Shown one piece after another: positions 8,661 to 16,336 of a DNA stretch of 64,000 nt; position 1 is the stretch's first letter, and each line of letters opens with the position of its first letter. The position numbers and the translations under genes are program-made. This DNA comes from Nonomuraea rhodomycinica (GTDB taxonomy: Bacteria; Actinomycetota; Actinomycetes; Streptosporangiales; Streptosporangiaceae), in contig NZ_JABWGO010000001.1 of the NCBI RefSeq assembly GCF_013363995.1, positions 1,745,222 through 1,809,221 on the forward strand. The letters run 5' to 3'. Under the pieces are notes generated by a model. It ran no database searches. It was not told where the DNA came from and worked only from the letters and a program-made list of their open reading frames with translations.

Positions 8661-8676
8661 GTTTCACACACGTTAC
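8661..8676 (-). promoter_or_regulatory. Candidate GlnR box upstream of glnA2
   Basis: Read on the minus strand the sequence is GTAAC-GTGTGT-GAAAC, an exact match to the published actinomycete GlnR consensus gTnAC-n6-GaAAc. It lies 53-68 bases upstream of the glnA2 start codon, a normal place for an activator. GlnR is the global nitrogen regulator of actinomycetes, so nitrogen-dependent control is predicted. Confidence 0.7.
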
Positions 8677-8783
8677 GGGGGGCCGTGGGGGCGGGCCTCG
8701 CCGACAAGCGGGTGCGAGCCTCGCTGACAAACCGCCCGGCCCGACCTACTGTGATCATGCAGTCGGTCTCGGGGGAGGCATGG

Positions 8784-9329
8784 GTGGCCATCGACCTGCT
8801 CAATCACAAGCTGGATCGGGCGTTCGACCACATCGACGCGGGCGGCGCCGGTTCGGTGACGCGCGGGGACCTGCTGGGGCTCGGGGCGCGCGTACTGGTG
8901 GGTTTCGGCGAGTCGCCGACGTCGGTCACCGGCAGCGGGCTGGTGGACGGTTTCGACGGGATCTGGGCGGCCCTGGCCGACGCGCTCGGCCGTGACCGCG
9001 ACGCGCGGCTGTCGAGAGAGGACTTCCGGGACGGCATGCGGGCGGCGTTCGTGTCGGGCGACCGGTACGAGCCGGTGTTCCGGCCGGCGACGCTCACCGT
9101 GGCCGCGCTGTGCGACCCGGACGGCGACGGGCTGATCGGGCCGCGGGAGTTCCGGACGATGCTGAGCGCGTTCGGCACCGCGTACGACGACGTGGACGCG
9201 GCCTTCGACCGCCTCGACCCGGCGGGACGCGGCAGGCTGACGGTGGACGGGCTGGTCGTGGCGGCCCGGCAGTACTACACGGGCGAGGACCCGAACGCGG
9301 CGGGCAACTGGCTCTTCGGGCCCTTGTGA
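8784..9329 (+). CDS. EF-hand calcium-binding protein coupled to a terpene synthase
   Basis: 181 residues from the GTG at 8784, chosen because GGGGGAGG (8771-8778) ends 5 bases upstream; an ATG at 8757 is the alternative. Four EF-hand-like helix-loop-helix units are spaced as in calerythrin-type proteins. The third loop, DPDGDGLIGPRE (residues 111-122), is canonical. The first (near Asp18), second (near RDRDARLSRED) and fourth (DPAGRGRLTVDG) are degenerate, so probably one strong and some weak calcium sites. No signal peptide; cytoplasmic. The stop overlaps the start of the terpene synthase gene by 4 bp, which implies co-translation and a shared task. Confidence 0.85.
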   Translation: MAIDLLNHKLDRAFDHIDAGGAGSVTRGDLLGLGARVLVGFGESPTSVTGSGLVDGFDGIWAALADALGRDRDARLSREDFRDGMRAAFVSGDRYEPVFRPATLTVAALCDPDGDGLIGPREFRTMLSAFGTAYDDVDAAFDRLDPAGRGRLTVDGLVVAARQYYTGEDPNAAGNWLFGPL

Positions 9330-10345
9330 GCACCGCCGTGATCGCGACCGTGAGGACCGCGCTGCGGTCCGTGCTGCAGTGGAAGCCGCTGGCGCCCGCC
9401 CCGCGGGCGGGCGAGGCGGACCCGCGTCCCGGGGACGTTCCCGCGCGGGTCGGGGCGGCGGCGCTGATGGCGCTGACGGAGCGGGTGCCGGCGCTGGCCG
9501 CCCCGTGCCGGATGCACCCGTCGGTGTACGCGATCGAGGCGGCCGTGATCGACTGGGCGCGGCGCACCGGCCTGGAGGCGGACCCGGGCGTCGGGTTCCA
9601 CCGGATCGCCGGGCGGGCGCTGGCCGAGTTCGACGCCGCCGCGGCGGCGCTGTTCGCGCAGTGGCTGACGTGGCTGTTCCACCTGGACGACGAGATGGAC
9701 GAGGGTCCGGCCCGGCTGGAGATCTTCCAGGGGCTGCTGGAGGGGCGTGCGGCGCATCCGCTGGAGGCGGCGTTCGCGGATCTGTGGCGGGTGACGAGCG
9801 CGCGGATGAGCGACCACTGGCGGGCCAGGTTCGCCGCGAACCTGCGGCGCCACCTCGACGCGTGCCGGGCGCAGGCGGCCAACCGGGCGGCGGGCCGTGT
9901 GCCGACGCTGCGCCAGTATCCGGCGCTGCGCCGGGCGACCGTCGGCCCGTACGTCTTCGACCTGGTCGAGCCGTGCCTACGGGTGGAGGCGCCGGCCTGG
10001 CTGCAGGGCTGCGAGGCGTGGCGGGAGCTGGTGGACGCCTGCAACGACGTGACGGCGTGGTGCAACGACGTCGCCTCGCGGGCGAAGGAGCGCGGCGACG
10101 GGCACAACCTGGTGGTGGTGGCGGCGGCCGAGCTGGGGCTGGCGGAGCCGGAGGCGGTGGCCTGGGTGCTCGACCGGATCGCCGAGCGCTGCCAGGACAT
10201 GACGCGGGCGGCCCGGCGGCTGCCGCTGGACGAGCTGGGGCCGCGCGCGGCCCGCGACGTGAGCAAGGTCGCGTGCGCGTACCTGGCGGCGCCGCGGGCG
10301 CACATCGACTGGCTGGTGGAGTCCACCCGATACGCGCGTCCGTAG
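9326..10345 (+). CDS. Class I terpene synthase
   Basis: 339 residues from a GTG (9326) inside the GTGA overlap with the EF-hand gene. The aspartate-rich motif is DDEMDE at residues 121-126, and the NSE triad reads NDVASRAKE (Asn247, Ser251, Glu255), both ligands of the Mg2+ cluster. An Arg-Tyr pair near the C-terminus (STRYARP) matches the usual RY dyad. It should cyclise a prenyl diphosphate (farnesyl or geranyl diphosphate are usual for this size); the product cannot be predicted. No prenyltransferase or P450 gene is adjacent, so substrate supply comes from elsewhere. It converges on the ArsR-type regulator 9 bp downstream. Confidence 0.9.
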   Translation: MSTAVIATVRTALRSVLQWKPLAPAPRAGEADPRPGDVPARVGAAALMALTERVPALAAPCRMHPSVYAIEAAVIDWARRTGLEADPGVGFHRIAGRALAEFDAAAAALFAQWLTWLFHLDDEMDEGPARLEIFQGLLEGRAAHPLEAAFADLWRVTSARMSDHWRARFAANLRRHLDACRAQAANRAAGRVPTLRQYPALRRATVGPYVFDLVEPCLRVEAPAWLQGCEAWRELVDACNDVTAWCNDVASRAKERGDGHNLVVVAAAELGLAEPEAVAWVLDRIAERCQDMTRAARRLPLDELGPRAARDVSKVACAYLAAPRAHIDWLVESTRYARP

Positions 10346-10354
10346 GGCCCGGGG

Positions 10355-11323
10355 TCAGGAGGCGTGCAGGGCGAGGGCGTCGCCCGTGGGGGTGCGCCGG
10401 TAGACGACCTCCTTGCCGACGCGCAGCCCCACGGCCAGCCCGCTGTCGCTGAGCACGCCGAGGTGCTGGCTGACGGCGCCGCGGGAGATCGTCATCCGGT
10501 CGGCCAGCGCCGTGGTGGTGGCCGGCTCGGCCAGCGCGAGCAGGATCCGCGCCCGGCTGCGGCCGATGAGCGCGGCGAGCGCGCCGGGGGAGGGCGGCGG
10601 TCCCTGCTCCCACAGCGTGCCGACGCCGGACACCGGGTAGACGAGCATCGACTGGTACGGCTCGGACATGATGGCCGTGGCCGGCCAGTAGAACGCGCTG
10701 GGCACCAGCAGCAGCCCGTCGCCGTGGATCGACTCGGTCGTGCGGACGCAGGGCCGTTCGACGACGAGCCGCTCCCCCGTCCACGACACGGCCGGGTCGA
10801 GCCCGGCGAACAGCTCCCGCGCGCCGCCCGTCGTCAGCAGCCGCGACCTGCGCAGCACGTCGCGCTCCAGCAGCGCGTACACGCGCGGCCAGAACTCCGC
10901 CAGGCACGCCTCCCAGTACGCCTCCAGCGCGTCGGCGACCCGGGCCACCCCGGCCGCCGGGTCGGCGCGGAACCGCTCGATCACCGCCGGTTCCGAGCCG
11001 ACGACCCAGGAGGCCTCGACCGCGGCCCGTTCGGGCGGGGTCCGCCGCACGGCCTCGATCTCGCTCGCGAAGTCGGGCAGCGGGGTGTCCGGCGGCGGGG
11101 TGATGAAGTCGGCCAGGTAGCCGTCCGGGGGCACGAGCGCGAACAGCTCCTCCATGTCGAGCCGGGCCAGGCGGGGCCGCACGCACTTGACCCACGGCAG
11201 GTGGACGGACTGCCGGGCCGGGTCGCGGAGCGTCCGCAGGCTGGCCACCAGCTCCCACAGCGGCGAGAACGCGAACCGGATCCGCGCCACGTCCTCCGGC
11301 CTCAGCACCCAGGTCATCGCCAT
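10355..11323 (-). CDS. ArsR-type regulator with N-terminal DUF5937-like region
   Basis: 322 residues from the ATG at 11323. A long N-terminal region of about 230 residues (RIRFAFSPLWELVASLRTL) resembles the DUF5937 sensor module found before ArsR domains in actinomycetes. The C-terminal 90 residues form the winged helix: SRARILLALAEPATTTALA, then ISRGAVSQHLGVLSDSGLAVGLRVGKEVVYR. It is a cytoplasmic DNA-binding repressor of unknown ligand. The divergent MFS gene starts 60 bp away and a palindrome sits between them, so the exporter is the likely target together with the regulator's own gene. Confidence 0.85.
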   Translation of the reverse strand: MAMTWVLRPEDVARIRFAFSPLWELVASLRTLRDPARQSVHLPWVKCVRPRLARLDMEELFALVPPDGYLADFITPPPDTPLPDFASEIEAVRRTPPERAAVEASWVVGSEPAVIERFRADPAAGVARVADALEAYWEACLAEFWPRVYALLERDVLRRSRLLTTGGARELFAGLDPAVSWTGERLVVERPCVRTTESIHGDGLLLVPSAFYWPATAIMSEPYQSMLVYPVSGVGTLWEQGPPPSPGALAALIGRSRARILLALAEPATTTALADRMTISRGAVSQHLGVLSDSGLAVGLRVGKEVVYRRTPTGDALALHAS

Positions 11324-11327
11324 ACGT

Positions 11328-11343
11328 TTTAGTGTGCCCTAAA
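11328..11343. promoter_or_regulatory. Candidate operator TTTAG-N6-CTAAA
   Basis: The inverted repeat TTTAG (11328-11332) and CTAAA (11339-11343) stands out as AT-rich in very GC-rich DNA. It lies 5 bases upstream of the ArsR-type gene start and 41 bases before the MFS start, the expected site for autoregulation and control of the exporter. Confidence 0.55.
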
Positions 11344-11383
11344 TCGTTCGCCCGCCGTCGCAGGAGTCATCACGCTTGGTCCC

Positions 11384-12577
11384 GTGAGCACCCCCGTTCT
11401 TGACAAGCCCGGTTTCCTGCGGTCCGCGTTCGGCGGGCTGCCGCGCCCGTTCTGGGCGCTCTGGGGCGGCACGCTGGTGAACCGCCTGGGCACCATGGTC
11501 CTGCCGTTCACCGGCGTCTACCTCACGCAGGAGCGGGGCCTTCCCGTGGCGGCGGCCGGGGTGGTGATGGCCGTGTTCGGCGCCGGGTCGCTGGTGTCGC
11601 AGCTCGGCGCGGGCGTCCTGGCCGACCGGATCGGCCGCCGGGCCACGCTGGCGGGCGGCATGCTGGCCACCGCCGCCACGATGCTGTGGCTGGGCGCGAG
11701 CTCGTCGCTCGCCATGATCACGACGGCGATGTTCGTGCTGGGCATGGTGATCGACGCCTACCGCCCCGCGACGAACGCGCTGGTCGCCGACCTGGTCTCC
11801 CCCACGGAGCGGCCCCGCGCGTACGGGCTGCTGTTCTGGGCGATCAACCTGGGGTACGCGTTCGGCATGACCGCCGGCGGGCGGCTGGCCGGCATGGGGT
11901 TCTCCTGGCTGTTCTGGATCGACGCGGCCACCTGCGTGGCGTTCGCGGCGCTGGTGTGGCGGGCCGTGCCGGAGACCCGGCCGGCCGGGCGCGAGACGGC
12001 CGGCGGGTTCGGCGTGGTGCTGCGCGACCGCGTCATGGTCGCCTTCACCCTGGTCATGCTGGGCAACGCGCTCATGTACTCGCAGACGATGACGATGCTG
12101 CCGGTCGCGATGACCCAGACCGTGGGAATACCGTCCGGCGACTTCGGGCTGGCCATGGCGTTGAACGGCGTGATCATCGTGCTCGCGCAGCCGTTGGTGT
12201 CCGGACGGATCGGGCGGCGCGACCCCACGCGGATGCTGGCGCTGGGGTTGATGATCATGGCGGTCGGGTTCGGGCTCACCGCGTTCGTCACCTCGGTGGC
12301 GGGGCTGGTGGCGACGATCGTGGTGTGGACGACCGGCGAGATCGTGACGGCCGGCATCGCGGGGACCGTGGTGGCCCGGCTCGCGCCCCCTCACCTTCGC
12401 GGCCGGTACGCGGGGCTGGAGGGGTTCCCCTGGTCGGTGTCCGCGGTGCTGGGGCCGCTGTTCGGCGGGCTGCTGCTGGGGGTGGGGCCGGAGGCCCTGT
12501 GGTTCACGGTCGGCGGACTGGGCCTCGCGTCGGCGGCCGGCATGCTCGCCCTCGGCCCCGCCATCCGCCGCCGCTGA
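11384..12577 (+). CDS. MFS transporter
   Basis: 397 residues from the GTG at 11384. It has about 12 hydrophobic segments, with the MFS loop 2-3 motif GVLADRIGRRATL near residue 80 and a related DPTRMLALGL element after the seventh segment. It resembles drug:H+ antiporters of the DHA1 type, so export of a small molecule across the cell membrane is likely; the substrate is unknown. It is divergent from the ArsR-type regulator that probably represses it. Confidence 0.85.
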   Translation: MSTPVLDKPGFLRSAFGGLPRPFWALWGGTLVNRLGTMVLPFTGVYLTQERGLPVAAAGVVMAVFGAGSLVSQLGAGVLADRIGRRATLAGGMLATAATMLWLGASSSLAMITTAMFVLGMVIDAYRPATNALVADLVSPTERPRAYGLLFWAINLGYAFGMTAGGRLAGMGFSWLFWIDAATCVAFAALVWRAVPETRPAGRETAGGFGVVLRDRVMVAFTLVMLGNALMYSQTMTMLPVAMTQTVGIPSGDFGLAMALNGVIIVLAQPLVSGRIGRRDPTRMLALGLMIMAVGFGLTAFVTSVAGLVATIVVWTTGEIVTAGIAGTVVARLAPPHLRGRYAGLEGFPWSVSAVLGPLFGGLLLGVGPEALWFTVGGLGLASAAGMLALGPAIRRR

Positions 12578-12580
12578 CCC

Positions 12581-12660
12581 GCCCGATCCCCCACGGGCCG
12601 GCCCGATCCCTCGCGGGCCCGCTCGATCTCCCGCGGGCCCGCCTGACCCCCCGCGGGCCC
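12581..12660. repeat. 20-bp tandem array after an MFS gene
   Basis: Four adjacent 20-bp units start at 12581, 12601, 12621 and 12641, with consensus GCCCGATCCCCCGCGGGCCC and 1-4 changes per copy. The array begins 4 bp after the MFS stop codon. It has no spacers and no coding signal. The rest of the gap to 12817 shows only the AT-richer stretch at about 12720-12750, which may hold the promoter of the kinase gene. Confidence 0.8.
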
Positions 12661-12817
12661 GGCCCGGGCGACGCGCCCGAACTTCCCCGGCCCCGCCGTC
12701 GTCGTACGCACCGAACGACGTTCAGGGGATGTTGAACGGCTATTGATTGGATGGTGGCACCCGTCCGATACCTTCCTCCCCGAGCAGCAGGGTCACCGGG
12801 GTGAGAGGACGGGTGGG

Positions 12818-14710
12818 ATGCGCCACGCTGGACGGGCGCGCGGGGTGGCGATCGGCCTGGCCTCGCTCGCCGTCGTCTTCGAGCTGACCAACATCTGGGT
12901 GACCGCCCAGCTTCCGCAGCCGTCGTACACGCCGTTGCCGTTCGCCCCCGAGGACATCGCGGGCACGGCGTTCCCGGTGTTCGGGGCGATCCTCGTGCAC
13001 AGCAGGCCGCGCCTGGTCATCGGGTGGCTGTTGGTGGCGGGCGGGCTGGCCTCGGCGGCCAACATCCTGTCCGCCAACCTCAACCTGCTCCTCGACGGCC
13101 CGCGGCTGGACTGGCCGATCGTGAACGTCACCTGGCAGGTCGGCGAGCTGACCCTGGGCGTGCTCCTGCCGCTCCTCTACCCGAACGGCAGGCTGCCGTC
13201 CAGGAGGTGGGGCTGGGTCGCCGGGCTGGCCCTGGCCGGCGTCGCGCTGGACTGGGCCGCCGTGTCCGTCCGCAGCCATCCCCTGCGGGACGCGGCCCAC
13301 TGGACGGTCGCGGCGGCCATGGGGCTGGCGTTCGTGTCGCTGGCCGTGCGCTTCGCCCGGGGCGACGCGGTCGAGCGGCGGCAGCTGCTGTGGCTGCTGG
13401 TGACGCTGCCCGGCCTGCTCCTGCCGTGGATGCTCGGCGACCCGTTCTGGTGGCTGGCGTCGCTGGGGATCCCGCTGATCCCGGCGGCGATCGCGGTCGC
13501 GGTGCTGCGGTACCGGCTGTTCGGCATCGACACGCTCATCAGCCGGGCGCTGGTCGGCACCGGCCTGGCGGTGGTGATCGGCGGCGTGTACCTGGCGGCC
13601 GGGGCGGCCTCCAGCCTGTTCCTGTCAGGGGTGGACCGGGTGGCGGGGCTGGCCGCGGCGCTGTTCGCCGGGGCGTTCTTCCACCCGATGCGCCGGCTGT
13701 TCCTGCGCGGCGTGGACCGCCTGCTCTACGGCAGCACCGGCGACCCGGACGCGCTGGCCGACCGGCTCAAGCTGCGCCTCCAGCTCGCCGACCCCGGCCA
13801 CGGGCTGCTGGCCACGCTGGAGGTGCTGCGCGACGGGCTGTCGGTGACGGGCGTGGCCGTCGAGGTGGACGGCGCCGTGACGGTGACGGGCACGCTGGGC
13901 GTCCCGGCCCGTACGGTGCCGCTCGTGTGGCACGGCGAGCCGGTCGGCCTGCTGCTGGTCGGCCCGACGGACCGGCGCCGCTTCCCCGCCGCGCACGACG
14001 AGCGGGTGCTCGGCACGCTCACGCCGTTCATCGCCGACGCCGCGCACGCCGTACGGCTGACGGCCGCGCTCCAGCGCTCGCGCGAGCGCATCATCACGGC
14101 CCGCGAGGAGGAGCGGCGGCGGCTGCGCCGCGACCTGCACGACGGGCTGGGGCAGTCGCTCAGCGGGATGGCCATGTCGATCAACGCGGCGCGCGTGACC
14201 CTGCGCTCCTCCCCCGAGCGCGCCGCGCGGCTGCTCACCACCCTGCGCGACGGCATGGACGCCGTCACCGGCGACATCAGGCAGCTCGTCTACGGGCTGC
14301 GCCCGCCCGCGCTGGACGAGCTGGGGCTGGCCGGGGCCGTCGAGGAGCTGACCGGCGCGCCGGTCGAGGCGTCCGGTGACCTCACCGGCCTGCCGGCGGC
14401 CGTCGAGGTGGCCGCGTACCGCATCGTGCAGGAGGCGCTGACGAACGCCCGCAAGCACTCCGGCGCCGGCCGGATCGAGGTCGCGCTGCGGCGCGGCGCC
14501 GTCACGGGCGACTCCGCCGGGGACGGGCCCACGCGGGGCGGCGTGCTGCGGGTGACCGTCACCGACGACGGGTGCGGCATCCCGCCGGACGCGCGGGCGG
14601 GCGTGGGGCTGTCGTCCATGCGCGAGCGGGCCGCCGAGCTGGGCGGCACCTGCGTGGTCGGGCCGCGCGAGGGCGGCGGCACCGAGGTCCGCGCGGACCT
14701 CCCGCTGTGA
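12818..14710 (+). CDS. NarL-family sensor histidine kinase, membrane-bound
   Basis: 630 residues from the ATG at 12818 (GAGAGG 9 bases upstream; a TTG at 12743 would add 25 unlikely residues). Roughly eight to nine hydrophobic segments fill residues 1-290, then a linker or GAF-like part, then HisKA_3 with the phospho-acceptor His441 in RRDLHDGLGQSLSGM, and an HATPase domain with EALTNARKHSGA, DDGCGI and GVGLSSMRERA. It should autophosphorylate and pass phosphate to a NarL-type receiver. The next gene on the same strand, 104 bp on, carries such a receiver fused to a SARP domain and is the likely partner. The signal is unknown. Confidence 0.9.
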   Translation: MRHAGRARGVAIGLASLAVVFELTNIWVTAQLPQPSYTPLPFAPEDIAGTAFPVFGAILVHSRPRLVIGWLLVAGGLASAANILSANLNLLLDGPRLDWPIVNVTWQVGELTLGVLLPLLYPNGRLPSRRWGWVAGLALAGVALDWAAVSVRSHPLRDAAHWTVAAAMGLAFVSLAVRFARGDAVERRQLLWLLVTLPGLLLPWMLGDPFWWLASLGIPLIPAAIAVAVLRYRLFGIDTLISRALVGTGLAVVIGGVYLAAGAASSLFLSGVDRVAGLAAALFAGAFFHPMRRLFLRGVDRLLYGSTGDPDALADRLKLRLQLADPGHGLLATLEVLRDGLSVTGVAVEVDGAVTVTGTLGVPARTVPLVWHGEPVGLLLVGPTDRRRFPAAHDERVLGTLTPFIADAAHAVRLTAALQRSRERIITAREEERRRLRRDLHDGLGQSLSGMAMSINAARVTLRSSPERAARLLTTLRDGMDAVTGDIRQLVYGLRPPALDELGLAGAVEELTGAPVEASGDLTGLPAAVEVAAYRIVQEALTNARKHSGAGRIEVALRRGAVTGDSAGDGPTRGGVLRVTVTDDGCGIPPDARAGVGLSSMRERAAELGGTCVVGPREGGGTEVRADLPL

Positions 14711-14814
14711 GGCCGCCGGAGCCGGGCCATGAAGCCGTTCTCCGCCCGCTGACGAAGCACTGTAGAAAATCGCCATATCCCCCGATGTCAAAGGGCTCTA
14801 CGCTTACCTCTGCC

Positions 14815-16284
14815 ATGCTGACTTTCACCGCGCTGGGACCGTTCCATGCCTGGTCCGACGGCGTCCCCCTCGACCTCGGCGGCCAGCGGCAGCGGGCGGT
14901 GCTCGCCCGCCTGCTCGTGGCCGGCGGCCGCGCCGTGCCCGTGACCACGCTCATCGACGAGCTGTGGCCCGGCGACCCGCCCGCGCAGGCGCTGTCGACC
15001 ATCCAGGGGTACGTCTCCCGCCTGCGCCGCGCGCTCGAACCCGGCCGCGCGCCCCGCGAGGAGGCCGGGGTGCTCGTGTCGGCCGCCCGGGGCTACGCGC
15101 TGCGCGCCACGGCCGACCAGGTGGACGCCTGGAGGTTCGAGGACCTCGTCCAGTCCGACGGCGACCCGGCGCGCCTGTGGGAGACCATGGACGCGGCGCT
15201 CGCGCTGTGGCGGGGGCCCGCGCTCGCCGAGTTCACGGACCTGACCTGGGCGGTCACGGAGTCGGGCCGGCTGGAGGAGCTGCGGCTCGTCGCCGTGGAG
15301 CGGCGCGCCGGCGCGGGCCTCGCGCTCGGCCGGGCGACGGCGCTGGTCGCCGACCTGGAGGCGCACGCCTCGGCGTACCCGCTGCGCGAGGAGGCGTGGC
15401 GGCTGCTGGCACTGGCCCTGTACCGGACGGGCCGGCAGGGCGACGCGCTCGGCGCGCTGCGGCGGGCCCGCGCGATCTGGCGCGACGAGCTGGGGCTGGA
15501 CCTGACGAGCGGGCTGCAGCGGCTGGAGGGCGACATGCTCGCCCAGCGCCTGGAGGAGCCCGCCGCCCCGGCGGCCCCGGCCCCGGCCGGGTCCTCCTCA
15601 CCCGCCTCGGCCGGGGGGCCGGCGCTGCGGGTGCTCGTGGCCGACGACCAGGCTCTGGTGCGGGCCGGGATGCGGACCGTGCTGAGCGACGAGGCCGGGC
15701 TGGAGCCGGCCGGTGAGGCGGCCGACGGCGAGGAGGCGATCGCGCTCGTCCGCCGGACCCGCCCCGACGTGGTGCTGCTCGACATCCAGATGCCGCGCCT
15801 GGACGGCCTGGCCGCGGCGCGCCGCATCCTGGCCGACGAGCGGCCGCCCAAGGTGATCGTGATGACCACGTTCGGCAGCGACGAGAACCTGTACGCGGCG
15901 CTGCGGGCGGGCGTGAGCGGCTTCGTGCTGAAGACGTCCCCTCCGGAGCAGCTCGTGGCCGCGATCCGGGCCGCCGCGGCCGGTGACGCGCTGATCGACC
16001 CGGCCGTCACGACGCGGGTCATCGCCGGGTTCGCGGGCCGTACCGACCCGGCCTCTCCCCCGGCCCTGGCCGGGCTGCCCGACGACCGGATCGACGTGCT
16101 CAAGCTCGTGGCCCGCGGCCTGACCAACCAGCAGATCGCGCAGACCCTCGCGCTGCCCGAGCCGGCCGTGGCCGCGGAGGTGACGGCGCTGCTCGACCAC
16201 CTCGGGCTGATCGACCGGGCGCAGCTCGTCGTCGCCGCCTACGAGTCCGGCCTGGTCACCCCGGGGACCGCGATCACGAAATGA
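14815..16284 (+). CDS. SARP-receiver-LuxR fusion regulator
   Basis: 489 residues from the ATG at 14815. Residues 1-95 are an OmpR-type winged helix (ALGPFHAW, STIQGYVSRLRRAL), and about 100-250 the BTAD/TPR part typical of SARP activators of secondary metabolism (YPLREEAWRLLALALYRTGRQGDAL). An Ala/Pro linker follows. Residues 269-385 are a complete receiver: LRVLVADDQALVRAGM, phospho-acceptor Asp323 in LLDIQMP, and Lys373 in FVLKTSP. Residues 420-485 resemble a LuxR HTH: the scaffold VARGLTNQQIA is kept, but the recognition helix (PEPAVAAEVTALLDHLG) lacks the usual basic TVKxHV residues. DNA binding may therefore rest on the SARP half, gated by phosphorylation from the upstream kinase. Confidence 0.88.
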   Translation: MLTFTALGPFHAWSDGVPLDLGGQRQRAVLARLLVAGGRAVPVTTLIDELWPGDPPAQALSTIQGYVSRLRRALEPGRAPREEAGVLVSAARGYALRATADQVDAWRFEDLVQSDGDPARLWETMDAALALWRGPALAEFTDLTWAVTESGRLEELRLVAVERRAGAGLALGRATALVADLEAHASAYPLREEAWRLLALALYRTGRQGDALGALRRARAIWRDELGLDLTSGLQRLEGDMLAQRLEEPAAPAAPAPAGSSSPASAGGPALRVLVADDQALVRAGMRTVLSDEAGLEPAGEAADGEEAIALVRRTRPDVVLLDIQMPRLDGLAAARRILADERPPKVIVMTTFGSDENLYAALRAGVSGFVLKTSPPEQLVAAIRAAAAGDALIDPAVTTRVIAGFAGRTDPASPPALAGLPDDRIDVLKLVARGLTNQQIAQTLALPEPAVAAEVTALLDHLGLIDRAQLVVAAYESGLVTPGTAITK

Positions 16285-16336
16285 CCCGGTCTTCGCCGCT
16301 TGGATGCCGAAAATCATGGCGTATTAGGCTGGTCGT

